Below are positions 1 to 9,936 of a stretch of DNA of 64,000 nucleotides, piece by piece (within the stretch, counting starts at the first letter, position 1; each line of letters begins with the position of its first letter). The notes under the pieces are model-generated. The model had not been told where the DNA came from and did no database searches. It saw only the letters and a list, made by a program, of their open reading frames with translations. Source of the stretch: an uncultured Ectothiorhodospiraceae bacterium (GTDB lineage: Bacteria > Pseudomonadota > Gammaproteobacteria > UBA6429 > Thiohalophilaceae); the NCBI GenBank assembly GCA_947258695.1, contig CAMYJG010000001.1, forward strand, positions 90,858-154,857, written 5' to 3'. The position numbers and the translations under genes were made by a program.

Positions 1-13
1 CGTCAGGTAATTA

Positions 14-48
14 AATTTCTAAAGTATATATAAAGACTGGTCGATATG
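14..48 (+). promoter_or_regulatory. Candidate sigma-28 (FliA) promoter upstream of motA
   Basis: TAAAGTAT (20-27), 12-nt spacer, GTCGATAT (40-47); compare FliA consensus TAAAGTTT-N11-GCCGATAA. Confidence 0.4.
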
Positions 49-121
49 AATTGTAATGATTACCAAGATAAAGTATAAAAATATTAATTTTTACTCAGCT
101 ATTTAGGATCTGTTAAGAAAA

Positions 122-976
122 ATGAAATTTATTATTGGGCTTATTATGGTTTGTGGCTGTGTTGTGTCAGGCTATGTGCTTGCTGGCGGCTATCTTGCGG
201 CACTTTGGCAACCATTTGAGATTATAATCATATTAGGGGGCGCCACTGGCGCATTCATTATTGCTTTTCCAAAAAAAGTTATTGTCGGCACTCTGAAGGG
301 GCTAATTGGTCTACTTAAGGGACAAAAATATAAGAAAGAAACCTATATGGAATTATTAGGTTTAATGTTCAAGCTTTTCTCTAAGGCACGTAAAGAAGGA
401 TTAATGGCACTTGAGGCTGACATTGAAGAACCCCATGAGAGTGAAATATTTAAAGAAGTCCCCAAACTTTTAGCTAACCATCACTTGATTGATTTTATTT
501 GTGATTATTTACGCCTAATGGTCGGCGGTAACATGAATGCATTTGAGTTAGAAAGCTTAATGGATATTGAACTGGAAACCCATCATCATGAAGCTGAAGC
601 ACCCAGTCATGCATTACAAAACATGGCAGATGGGTTGCCCGCATTTGGTATCGTAGCTGCTGTAATGGGCGTGGTAATTACCATGGGGTATATAAGTGAA
701 CCCCCCGAAGTTCTCGGCCATCATGTAGGTGCGGCTTTAGTCGGAACCTTCCTCGGTATTTTAATGGGCTACGGCTTTGCTGGTCCGATGGCAGCATCGA
801 TGGGTGAACAAGCAAAAGAAGAAGGTTTGATCTTTGGTTGTGCCAAAACATGTATTATTGCGACTCTCAATGGTTATACCCCGCAAATTGCTGTTGAATT
901 TGGACGAAAAGCCCTAACCAGTGATTTAAAACCAAGCTTTATGGAACTTGAAGAATATGTCAAGGGACAAAAATAG
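122..976 (+). CDS. motA: Flagellar motor stator protein MotA
   Basis: 284 aa; MotA-type TM segments and a DGLPAFGIVAAVMGVVITMG block; followed by motB. Confidence 0.93.
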   Translation: MKFIIGLIMVCGCVVSGYVLAGGYLAALWQPFEIIIILGGATGAFIIAFPKKVIVGTLKGLIGLLKGQKYKKETYMELLGLMFKLFSKARKEGLMALEADIEEPHESEIFKEVPKLLANHHLIDFICDYLRLMVGGNMNAFELESLMDIELETHHHEAEAPSHALQNMADGLPAFGIVAAVMGVVITMGYISEPPEVLGHHVGAALVGTFLGILMGYGFAGPMAASMGEQAKEEGLIFGCAKTCIIATLNGYTPQIAVEFGRKALTSDLKPSFMELEEYVKGQK

Positions 977-1011
977 TTTTATTGTATAATCCTACCTATA
1001 TAGACAATTAA

Positions 1012-1944
1012 GTGGCAGATGATAAAAAACAACCGATAGTCATCAAGAAGATCGTCAAAGGTGGCGGTCATCATGGCGGTGCATGGAAAGTTGCTTATGC
1101 AGATTTCGTAACCGCAATGATGGCATTCTTTCTCTTGCTTTGGCTTCTTGGCATAAGTGATGAAGCCATGCGTGGTGGTATATCTGACATGTTTCGAAAT
1201 CCTTCTCCCTTAATCGGCCCCGGTGGAGCCAGTACCAGCATGATTAAACTTGGTGGTACTAAAGAAATCCCACATGGTGAAGGTGAAAAACTTAGCAAGC
1301 AATCTGAAATTGAAAAGAAAGAGGACGTTATTTCAGATGATGCTGAAAATAAAGATGAGACTGAAAAAGAAAAAATTGTATTAGACCAACTACTGATTAA
1401 ATTAAAAGAAACCATCGAGCGGAGCGAGATGCTTAGTGACTTCAAGGATCAAATGCTGTTAGAAGTCACGCCTGAAGGACTGCGGATTCAAATTATTGAT
1501 AAAGATAAACGCCCAATGTTTGCTTCTGGTAGTGAAAAACTTAAACCTTATACCCGCGTTATTCTACAAGAAGTAGCAAAAACAATTGCCAAGCACACTA
1601 AAAATAAAATAAGTATTACTGGTCATACCGATGTATCAGGCTTTGGTAAAGGTATTATTGAGTATGAAACTGTTGATGGAGAAGTTTTGCGCAAACAGTA
1701 TAGTAACTGGGAGTTATCCAGTGATCGGGCTAACGCTGCTCGCAGGGCACTGGTTAAAGGCGGACTACCGGAAAATCAGATAGGCAGAGTAGTCGGACTG
1801 GCATCTACCGTTCTATTTGATAAAAAGAATTCTTATAATTCAGTTAACAGACGAATAAGTATAATCGTCATGAATAACGATACCGTTAAAAAAATCGCCG
1901 ATTACGAAGGTAAAATAATACCCGGGGTAAATAAAAAAAGGTAG
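1012..1944 (+). CDS. motB: Flagellar motor stator protein MotB (OmpA-like C-terminus)
   Basis: GTG start; HGGAWKVAYADFVTAMMAFFLLLWLL plug/TM and ITGHTDVSG ... SSDRANAARRAL OmpA motif. Confidence 0.93.
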   Translation: MADDKKQPIVIKKIVKGGGHHGGAWKVAYADFVTAMMAFFLLLWLLGISDEAMRGGISDMFRNPSPLIGPGGASTSMIKLGGTKEIPHGEGEKLSKQSEIEKKEDVISDDAENKDETEKEKIVLDQLLIKLKETIERSEMLSDFKDQMLLEVTPEGLRIQIIDKDKRPMFASGSEKLKPYTRVILQEVAKTIAKHTKNKISITGHTDVSGFGKGIIEYETVDGEVLRKQYSNWELSSDRANAARRALVKGGLPENQIGRVVGLASTVLFDKKNSYNSVNRRISIIVMNNDTVKKIADYEGKIIPGVNKKR

Positions 1945-1962
1945 CTTACTAATTATTTATAA

Positions 1963-2865
1963 TTACCTGGTTTCGGTCAGCGATGCAATAATGCGCTGAT
2001 AACTATCCCAGCGTTTTTTACTTATTTTATTTTCATCCACTGCATTTAGAAGTACACAGCCCGGTTCATTCTTGTGAGCACAATTTCTGAATTTGCAATA
2101 ACCTAAATATGGTTTGAACTCGATAAAACCATTTGCAATCTCAGGTTCTGATAATTTTACTAAGCCAAACTCACGCACACCGGGTGAATCAATGATTTGT
2201 CCTTTATCGTTATCTAAGAAATAAAGGTAAGCTGTTGTTGTGGTGTGTTTGCCTTTACCTGTTGCCTGTGAAATTTCTCCGACGCGGGCATCAGACTTGA
2301 GCAGTGAATTAATTAATGATGATTTTCCCACACCTGATTGCCCGACAAATATATTATTATTATTTTTTAAGTGGTTTTTAAGTGAATCCAGACCATGTTC
2401 TTGCTTAGCGCTGGTATAAATAACTGTGTAACCAATATCCTGGTAAAGTTTTAACCTTTTTTTTAGTTCAGTAATCTCCTGTTGAGAGCATAAATCTGTT
2501 TTGTTTAAAACAATAATAGGAGTTAGATGGCTGTTTTCGGCAGCGACCAGGTAACGATCAATTAAACCTTCATTAAGGGCGGGTTTGTTGGCAACAACAA
2601 TAAATACCTGGTCTATATTGGAAGCAATAATACGTAGCTTATTATTTATATCCGGTCGTTGTAATATAGAACGACGTTCTTCAATTGCCGTAATTACACC
2701 CGAATTTTCACTCTCAGCTTGCCATATAACATTGTCGCCACAAACTAACTGACCGACTGACTTACGTTGTTGGCATTGGATAAATTGATCAGTGTTATCT
2801 TTGACTAAGGTGTATCGACGGTAGGCAGCAATAACGATACCTTGCTGTGCTTTAATATCATTCAT
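1963..2865 (-). CDS. rsgA: Ribosome small subunit-dependent GTPase A
   Basis: Circularly permuted GTPase motifs NKTDL, GQSGVGKSSLIN, DSPGVREFGL and Cys/His zinc motif. Confidence 0.93.
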   Translation of the reverse strand: MNDIKAQQGIVIAAYRRYTLVKDNTDQFIQCQQRKSVGQLVCGDNVIWQAESENSGVITAIEERRSILQRPDINNKLRIIASNIDQVFIVVANKPALNEGLIDRYLVAAENSHLTPIIVLNKTDLCSQQEITELKKRLKLYQDIGYTVIYTSAKQEHGLDSLKNHLKNNNNIFVGQSGVGKSSLINSLLKSDARVGEISQATGKGKHTTTTAYLYFLDNDKGQIIDSPGVREFGLVKLSEPEIANGFIEFKPYLGYCKFRNCAHKNEPGCVLLNAVDENKISKKRWDSYQRIIASLTETR

Positions 2866-2875
2866 TAATTGATGT

Positions 2876-3214
2876 TTACTGTGAAATTATTTTCTCGATA
2901 TGTGCTGCACATATAAAATCATAAATTGTAATACCACCTGCAGAGTGTGTTAGAAATGCAATATCACACTTATTATACCCAAAACAGATGTCAGGATGAT
3001 GATCTTCTGCCTGAATTATATTTGCAATGGTATTGATAAATTCCAGTGTTTGCTCGTAGTTTTTGAACTTTACTGAGCGCGTCAGGTATTTATTATTGTT
3101 TTCTTTTAGGAGAATTTTCCAACCAGGTATTTCTGTCAGATATTGTTCTATCTGGATATCACTGAGAAGTGTTGCTGGTATTTCTTGCTGACAGTGTTGT
3201 TCACATAAGTCCAT
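2876..3214 (-). CDS. phhB: 4a-hydroxytetrahydrobiopterin (pterin carbinolamine) dehydratase
   Basis: 112 aa with EDHHPDI and THSAGGIT motifs. Confidence 0.88.
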   Translation of the reverse strand: MDLCEQHCQQEIPATLLSDIQIEQYLTEIPGWKILLKENNNKYLTRSVKFKNYEQTLEFINTIANIIQAEDHHPDICFGYNKCDIAFLTHSAGGITIYDFICAAHIEKIISQ

Positions 3215-3220
3215 GAACAG

Positions 3221-3523
3221 TTATTTTGTATATTTATAATAATTGGTATTTAAGTATTGGACTACATCATTAACATGATCGGCAGGCCAGGGGACACCGA
3301 GGCTGTCTCGACAACGGTTAACTTGCTTGACTAAGCCCTGGTAGCTATCAATTCGTCTATTCTCACGAGTGTATATACCTGAACCATCACCACCCTGCAT
3401 ATTAACATGACAGCTAGTGCAGTTACTGTCATGTAATTCTTTGCCATTTACAATATCTGCTTTTACGGATACAGACACAAGCAAACTACAAATCAGAGTC
3501 AAGATGGCGAACACATGCTTCAT
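3221..3523 (-). CDS. Small periplasmic c-type cytochrome
   Basis: Signal peptide, CTSCH heme motif, 100 aa. Confidence 0.85.
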   Translation of the reverse strand: MKHVFAILTLICSLLVSVSVKADIVNGKELHDSNCTSCHVNMQGGDGSGIYTRENRRIDSYQGLVKQVNRCRDSLGVPWPADHVNDVVQYLNTNYYKYTK

Positions 3524-3553
3524 AATATTTATAAACCTTCTGGTTATTATCTT

Positions 3554-4728
3554 TTAGCTAATTTTAGCTGATAAATGTGCAACACGCACGGGAGCAGGAG
3601 GATGTGAATCATGAAAAGCGGAATATAGCGGATCTGGTGTTAAAGTATTCGCATTATCACGATACAGTTTAACCAAAGCTTTAATTAACGTTTGTGGCTG
3701 ACTTTGTTCCGCGGCAAAATCATCCGCCTCAAACTCATGTTTTCTGCTTAAAAATGACATTACTGGTTGCAGGTAAATACTGAATAAAGGCATGACCATA
3801 CTAAATAACACAAGTGCCATGTAATTTGAGGCATGACTTACCCCCAGTGCCTGGTAAAATGCATCCTGTTTTATTAGCCAGGCAAGAATACCGAGTCCTA
3901 CCAGGGTAATCACGGCATTTAATATGAGCCCCTTGCGCACATGATGGTGTCAAAAAAGACAATACGTTTATTTTTTCCAAGGCCGGTAAAGTAAGCATTA
4001 CCATGACTTGAACGTTTAGAACCATCCATTACAAAAATACCGTTGCTAGCAAAGCCGCAGCGATCCATTAATGTGGTGATTCTTTCTTTGAGTTCTTTAT
4101 TTTCCAACGGCATGAACTTATTAAATAATGGTGCGATAAATGTTGGGAAAATCCACGAGATCAACAGGCCAAAGCCAAGTAAAACGGCCCATACATAGAC
4201 CCACCATAGTGGCGAAGCATCTTGCATTAACCATAATATGCCCGTAACCAGTGGTACAGCTAAAACAATCGTCAATGCTGTTTGTATTATGGTATCTTTA
4301 ATAAATTGTAGTGCAGTCATTCTGTTGAAACCAAAGCGTTGCTCAATCTTGAATGTTCGGAAAAGATTAAAAGGCAAATCAATAATGGCAGAAATAAACA
4401 TCACGCTGAAGATAACGGCTAAGCCGGTCACTATTTCACTGTATTCTAATGAACGCATGAAATGATCAACCCATTCCAAACCGCCACCTAAAGTCCATAC
4501 AAGTAGTAAGATACCGCCGTAGAGTAACTCAACTTTATTAATAGCCAGTTTTGCACTGTTATAATCCGCCGCTTTTTGGTGCTGTTCTAATGTAATTTGT
4601 TGGGAAAAAGCATCAGGCACGGAAGAGCGGTGTGCCGGGATTGCGTTTGATTTCCCGTTGAGTAGCCGGAGTTGGCCAATCAGTTAAAAAAGCAGGGCTA
4701 AAACAAATAAAATACTATACGTTTCCAT
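3554..4728 (-). pseudogene. Ste24-type M48 family metallopeptidase, decayed (two single-base indels and an internal deletion)
   Basis: ORFs 3919-4620 and 3554-3940 are N- and C-parts of one M48 protein; N-terminal [14 protein letters not shown] upstream is frame-disrupted; FFDTI joins directly to HVRKG with no HExxH segment. Confidence 0.8.
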
Positions 4729-4836
4729 AATTACCATTATATATTTAAATTAAGATCGGCAGGCAGATTAGCGTTTGCTAGAATGTTTAGCAAGTCAAAA
4801 AAACATGAATTCGACAAAAATAAAAAAGGGTATTTT

Positions 4837-5379
4837 ATGAGCCAAAATGCGAGTAATTTAATCTGGATTGACCTGGAAATGACAGGCCTTGATACTCAAA
4901 ACGATTATATTATTGAAATTGCAACAATAGTAACGGATAGCGAGCTGAATGAAATCGCTGAAGGGCCCATGTTGGCGATCCATCAAAGCGATGAAATTAT
5001 GCAAGCGATGGATGAATGGAATACAAATCAGCATGGTAAATCTGGTTTAACTGAACGTGTAAAAAATAGTACGTTATCCGTCGCTGATGCCGAAAGAGAA
5101 ACGTTACAATTTCTAAGTAAATATGTACCGAAAGGGGCTTCACCGATGTGTGGCAATAGCATTTGCCAGGATAGACGTTTTATGGCTCGACTTATGCCCG
5201 AACTCGAAGACTACTTTCTGTATCGAAACCTGGATGTAAGCTCAATTAAAGAGCTGGCTAAACGCTGGTCACCTGAGATAGCTAAAGGTGTTGTTAAATC
5301 AGGCGCTCATCTTGCACTCGATGATACCCGTGATTCTATCAATGAATTACGTTATTACCGCGAAAAATTCTTCAAATAA
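4837..5379 (+). CDS. orn: Oligoribonuclease
   Basis: Starts [19 protein letters not shown]; DEDDh exonuclease motifs; ORF-track start is 18 codons too early. Confidence 0.93.
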   Translation: MSQNASNLIWIDLEMTGLDTQNDYIIEIATIVTDSELNEIAEGPMLAIHQSDEIMQAMDEWNTNQHGKSGLTERVKNSTLSVADAERETLQFLSKYVPKGASPMCGNSICQDRRFMARLMPELEDYFLYRNLDVSSIKELAKRWSPEIAKGVVKSGAHLALDDTRDSINELRYYREKFFK

Positions 5380-5571
5380 CTTCCTAACAGTTCAAGCTAG
5401 TCTATATATTAAGATAATGATTAACATTTGATTGTTATCGACACATAAATATAACGATAGGGTCATGAATTTGTCGTTATAGATTGGATTTCTTACGTCA
5501 ATGCTTTGGCGTTACTGAAATTTGCCTCTGTAACTAATTGTTTTAATTGGTTTTATTGCTTTTGTTGATTG

Positions 5572-5588
5572 CTGGTATATGTTTTGCA
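5572..5588 (+). promoter_or_regulatory. Candidate sigma-54 promoter upstream of fliL
   Basis: CTGGTATATGTTTTGCA: GG (5574-5575) and GC (5586-5587) separated by 10 nt. Confidence 0.5.
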
Positions 5589-5635
5589 TTAGAGTCAATA
5601 GAGAATAAAACCCTGCACTACGGGAATAAGTGAGA

Positions 5636-6196
5636 ATGGCAGAAGAAGAACTAGAACTCGATGTAACACAGAAGAAAGGCAGCAAGACAACCGTTATCTT
5701 GCTAGTCGTCTTGATTCTACTGGTATTAATCTTTGGTGGAGTAGCCGCCTGGTTATTGCTAGGTAATGATGACAGCAGTTCATCCAGTGATGATGCTGAT
5801 AAACCATTATTACCATTATCGTACTTAACATTAGTGCCGGAATTTATTATTAATTTTGGTCCGGCTTCTAAAGTGCGTTACTTACAGGTTGATTTACAGA
5901 TAGCCAGTCGCGATGAAGATGCTTTAAAAACAGTGAACACCTATCGACCCGTTTTACGTAATGACATCCTGGTGTTATTAAGCGGCCAGACATTCAATGA
6001 CCTCAAAGATCGCCCTGGCAAAGAAGCATTACAAAAGAAACTACTAAACACTATCAATAAAGTAGTGCTTTCTGCTGGTAAGACTTCAGAACCAGCAGAA
6101 GACAGTGACAAACAGAATACGACAGAGGACGCCGGTGCCGAAGCTAAACAGGGTCCTATTGAAAACGTTTATTTTACCAGCTTTATTATGCAGTAA
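5636..6196 (+). CDS. fliL: Flagellar basal body-associated protein FliL
   Basis: Single TM, FliL-type core (LTLVPEFIINFG..KVRYLQVDLQIA); upstream of fliM. Confidence 0.9.
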   Translation: MAEEELELDVTQKKGSKTTVILLVVLILLVLIFGGVAAWLLLGNDDSSSSSDDADKPLLPLSYLTLVPEFIINFGPASKVRYLQVDLQIASRDEDALKTVNTYRPVLRNDILVLLSGQTFNDLKDRPGKEALQKKLLNTINKVVLSAGKTSEPAEDSDKQNTTEDAGAEAKQGPIENVYFTSFIMQ

Positions 6197-6205
6197 GGAA
6201 TCAAG

Positions 6206-7243
6206 ATGTCTGTTAATGAACTTTTATCACAAGACGAAATTGATGCACTGTTACATGGTGTCGATGATGGTGAAGTAGAAACAGAAAACGACCTTGAGCT
6301 GCAAGATGGCGTTGCCCGTGAATTCGATTTTGCCGCACACGATCGCATTGTGCGCGGTCGCTTGCCAACACTGGAAATGATTAACGAACGGTTTGCGCGC
6401 AGTTTTCGTATAAGCCTGTTTAACATGTTACGTCGCTCTGCTGAAATATCAGTAAGCGGTGTACAAATGGTTAAATTTTCAGAATATATTCATAGTATGT
6501 TCGTCCCAACCAGCCTGAATATAGTAAAAATTCATCCTTTACGAGGATCAGCTTTATGCGTCTTCGATCCAAAATTAGTTTTTATACTTGTGGATAATTA
6601 TTATGGTGGCGTTGGTCGTCATGCAAAAATTGAAGGCCGTGAGTTTTCTGCTACTGAACAACGGGTTATTAGTCTGGTGTTAAAAGATGCATTTAAAGAC
6701 CTGGAGAATGCGTGGAAGCCAGTCATGCATGTAGATTTTGAATTTTCTAGCATGGAGGTAAATCCTCAATTTGCCAACATAGTCAGCCCTACCGAAGTTG
6801 TGGTGGTTTCTACTTTTCATGTTGAGTTAGATGGCGGTGGTGGTGACTTTATGGTGACCATACCTTACTCAATGGTAGAACCTATCCGGGATTTACTTGA
6901 TGCAGGTATTGCCAGTGATGTAGCAGATAAAGACGAACGCTGGGTTATTTCACTTCGTGAAGAAATAAAACTCGCAGAGGTCGACATATCATGCAGTTTA
7001 ACTGAAGTTGAATTACCTCTTGAAAAAGTTCTGAATTTAAAAGAAGGAGACATTTTACCTATATCTATGCCTGACACGGTGACACTACGAGCAGAAGATA
7101 TACCGGTATTAAGGGGAAAAGTTGGCGAATCTAGAGGAAGCAAGGCTGTAAAAATAATAGAAGCAGTTGATCATAAGATAGATAAAGAGTTGGCTGGTTT
7201 AAGTGTAACGAAAATAGAAAATAAAGGTGAGCATCATGAGTGA
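6206..7243 (+). CDS. fliM: Flagellar motor switch protein FliM
   Basis: N-terminal LSQDEIDALLHG CheY-binding motif; FliM/SpoA domains. Confidence 0.97.
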   Translation: MSVNELLSQDEIDALLHGVDDGEVETENDLELQDGVAREFDFAAHDRIVRGRLPTLEMINERFARSFRISLFNMLRRSAEISVSGVQMVKFSEYIHSMFVPTSLNIVKIHPLRGSALCVFDPKLVFILVDNYYGGVGRHAKIEGREFSATEQRVISLVLKDAFKDLENAWKPVMHVDFEFSSMEVNPQFANIVSPTEVVVVSTFHVELDGGGGDFMVTIPYSMVEPIRDLLDAGIASDVADKDERWVISLREEIKLAEVDISCSLTEVELPLEKVLNLKEGDILPISMPDTVTLRAEDIPVLRGKVGESRGSKAVKIIEAVDHKIDKELAGLSVTKIENKGEHHE

Positions 7244-7652
7244 TGGTGACGACGATACTATGGATGATTGGGCTGCTGCAATGGAAGAAGCAGGTACGCC
7301 AATGGAAGAAAGTGATTCAACATCTGTATTAGGTGCGGAAAGTGTTTCTCTGGACAAGTTACAAGCTAGTGAAAGTTCAGGTACCGCCGAAGATCTTAAT
7401 CTCGATGTAATTTTAGATATACCGGTGACCATCTCAATGGAAATCGGCAGTACTAAAATTAACATTCGTAATTTATTACAACTAAATCAGGGCTCGGTAG
7501 TAGAACTTGATCGAATGGCTGGTGAGCCTCTGGATGTTGTAGTAAATGGTACTTTAATAGCACATGGAGAAGTCGTTGTTGTTAATGAAAAGTTTGGCAT
7601 ACGGTTAACCGATATTATTAGCCCTGCTGAACGAGTTAAAAAGCTTAAGTAG
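7236..7652 (+). CDS. fliN: Flagellar motor switch protein FliN
   Basis: SpoA domain (LDVILDIPVTISMEIGSTKI...); overlaps fliM stop. Confidence 0.95.
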   Translation: MSDGDDDTMDDWAAAMEEAGTPMEESDSTSVLGAESVSLDKLQASESSGTAEDLNLDVILDIPVTISMEIGSTKINIRNLLQLNQGSVVELDRMAGEPLDVVVNGTLIAHGEVVVVNEKFGIRLTDIISPAERVKKLK

Positions 7653-7659
7653 TCGGTGC

Positions 7660-8115
7660 TTGAAAATGCGTTTTATTACATCTTTCTTTTTATTGACTTA
7701 TGTACAGCTTTGCAATGCGGCAGTAGAAGCCAATACGACTAGAAACAATAACATTCCTTCGTTAACGAATGAACCTGTTGGCCTTGGTAATTATCTGCAA
7801 ATGTTCTTTGGTTTATTTATCATTGTTGCACTAATAATTGGTATGGCCTGGTTTATGCGCCGTATGGGCAGTATGAGTGGCGTTACAACCGGAAACTTGA
7901 AAGTTCTTGGCGGTATCTCGGTAGGACAACGGGAACGGGTAGTGTTAGTACAAGCAGGTGATACTCAGCTATTAGTTGGTGTTGCACCGGGAGAAGTGCG
8001 TACCTTACACGTAATGGATGAAAAAATTGTAAACACCGAATCAAGCCATACAGGTAACGTTTCTGGTTTTGCTGATAAATTACAAGCAGCAATAAAAAAA
8101 CGGAGTACCTCATGA
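7660..8115 (+). CDS. fliO: Flagellar biosynthesis protein FliO
   Basis: TM plus [32 protein letters not shown]. Confidence 0.9.
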   Translation: MKMRFITSFFLLTYVQLCNAAVEANTTRNNNIPSLTNEPVGLGNYLQMFFGLFIIVALIIGMAWFMRRMGSMSGVTTGNLKVLGGISVGQRERVVLVQAGDTQLLVGVAPGEVRTLHVMDEKIVNTESSHTGNVSGFADKLQAAIKKRSTS

Positions 8116-8879
8116 GAATAAAGCAAAATAGCTTTATCTCATTAATGACAGGCATAGTCATTTTTCTTGCATTAATACCGCTACAATCAGTTTCTGCAGA
8201 GTCAGGTTTGCAAGCAGTTACCGTCACAACTACGGCAAGTGGTGAGCAATCATATTCTGTCAGTATTCAAATATTAATGTTAATGACGGTCTTAACATTT
8301 TTGCCCGCCGCATTAATGATGATGACGTCTTTTACCCGAATAATTATAGTTTTGTCTATTTTACGCCAGGCACTAGGATTAATGCAGGCGCCCTCATCAC
8401 AAACACTGATTGGATTATCCTTGTTTTTAACTTTTTTTATAATGGCTCCCGTTTTTGATCGCATTAATACCGAAGCATTACAGCCATACTTAAATGAAAA
8501 AATCACTATACAAGATGCAGCAAATGCAGCAGGCAAACCGTTGCGACACTTTATGTTTGGTCAAACCCGGGAAGCAGACATAATGACTTTTTCACAGATT
8601 GCTGGCCATGATAAATTTAATTCACATGCAGAAGTACCTTTTTCTATATTGGTACCTGCCTTTGTTACCAGCGAATTAAAAACGGCTTTTCAAATTGGTT
8701 TTTTATTATTCATACCTTTTCTGATTATTGATTTAGTCGTAGCCAGTGTATTGATGTCTATGGGTATGATGATGTTGTCGCCTATGGTTATCTCTTTACC
8801 ATTTAAAATTATGCTGTTTGTATTAGTGGATGGGTGGAACCTAATAATCGGCACATTAGCTTCCAGCTTTTACGTTTAA
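8112..8879 (+). CDS. fliP: Flagellar type III export protein FliP
   Basis: Conserved FliP core ([41 protein letters not shown]). Confidence 0.96.
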   Translation: MRIKQNSFISLMTGIVIFLALIPLQSVSAESGLQAVTVTTTASGEQSYSVSIQILMLMTVLTFLPAALMMMTSFTRIIIVLSILRQALGLMQAPSSQTLIGLSLFLTFFIMAPVFDRINTEALQPYLNEKITIQDAANAAGKPLRHFMFGQTREADIMTFSQIAGHDKFNSHAEVPFSILVPAFVTSELKTAFQIGFLLFIPFLIIDLVVASVLMSMGMMMLSPMVISLPFKIMLFVLVDGWNLIIGTLASSFYV

Positions 8880-8890
8880 GAGGATATATT

Positions 8891-9160
8891 ATGAGTCCTG
8901 AAGATGTACTAACGATATTTCAATACGCATTACAGGTTTTATTAATGTTAATACTCGTGATACTTATTCCTGCATTACTCGTCGGCTTGTTAGTCAGCAT
9001 GTTTCAGGCAGCAACACAAATCAATGAGATGACATTAAGTTTTATTCCTAAACTAATTATTACTGTTATCACGTTAATGATTGCTGGGCCATGGATGCTA
9101 CGCTTAATTATTGAATATAGTCAGCAACTAATACGTGATATCCCATACCTGGTTGGTTAA
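8891..9160 (+). CDS. fliQ: Flagellar type III export protein FliQ
   Basis: 89 aa, two TM; start at internal ATG after GAGG RBS. Confidence 0.95.
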   Translation: MSPEDVLTIFQYALQVLLMLILVILIPALLVGLLVSMFQAATQINEMTLSFIPKLIITVITLMIAGPWMLRLIIEYSQQLIRDIPYLVG

Positions 9161-9162
9161 TT

Positions 9163-9936
9163 GTGATTATTCCTGCTGCAGAAATAACCGCTTTAATTGG
9201 CGCTTACTTATGGCCATTATTCCGGGTTTCAGCCATGGTCGCAGCAGCACCTGTTTTCGGTACACGCAGCGTACCAGCAAAAGTTAAAATCATGATTGCT
9301 TTAGCAATCACGTCCATCCTTGTACCTATCTTGCCAGTACCAGAGGTCAATGTATTCAGCCCGCTAGCAATTATAATTATTGCTCAGCAAATATTAATTG
9401 GATTGATTATCGGCTTTAGTGTGCAACTTGTTTTTAGTGCCGTCATTACCGGCGGACAAATTGTTGCAATGCAAATGGGTTTAGGTTTTTCATTGATGGT
9501 TGACCCGCAAAATGGTGCACAATCTCCTGTATTAAGCCAGTTTTATATAGTCTTGGTTATGCTGGTTTACCTGGCAATCAATGGGCACCTTGTTTTAGTT
9601 GAAGTACTGGCCGAAAGCTTCAGAACAATGCCAATCTCCGCACAAGGTTTGGTTGCTGATGACTTTATGCAAGTTGTACGTTGGGGTACTAATATTTTTG
9701 CAGGTGGTATGGCCATCGCATTACCTGCTATTGCCTCTTTACTAGTGGTAAATATTGCTTTTGGTGTTATGACACGTTCAGCGCCACAACTTAATATCTT
9801 TGCTATTGGTTTTCCAATTACTATGTTATTAGGTTTTGCACTGGTAATGGTGACATTACCTAATGTTGGTCCAAAATCAATTACCTTGTTCAGTGATGTC
9901 TATCACTTGATACAATCGATTCTAGGTATTAAGTAA
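9163..9936 (+). CDS. fliR: Flagellar type III export protein FliR
   Basis: 257 aa, FliR family, syntenic. Confidence 0.94.
   Translation: MIIPAAEITALIGAYLWPLFRVSAMVAAAPVFGTRSVPAKVKIMIALAITSILVPILPVPEVNVFSPLAIIIIAQQILIGLIIGFSVQLVFSAVITGGQIVAMQMGLGFSLMVDPQNGAQSPVLSQFYIVLVMLVYLAINGHLVLVEVLAESFRTMPISAQGLVADDFMQVVRWGTNIFAGGMAIALPAIASLLVVNIAFGVMTRSAPQLNIFAIGFPITMLLGFALVMVTLPNVGPKSITLFSDVYHLIQSILGIK

Noticed and set aside
1095-1445. 116-aa antisense ORF in motB
   Set aside because: Low-complexity Ser/Phe translation opposite a confident CDS.
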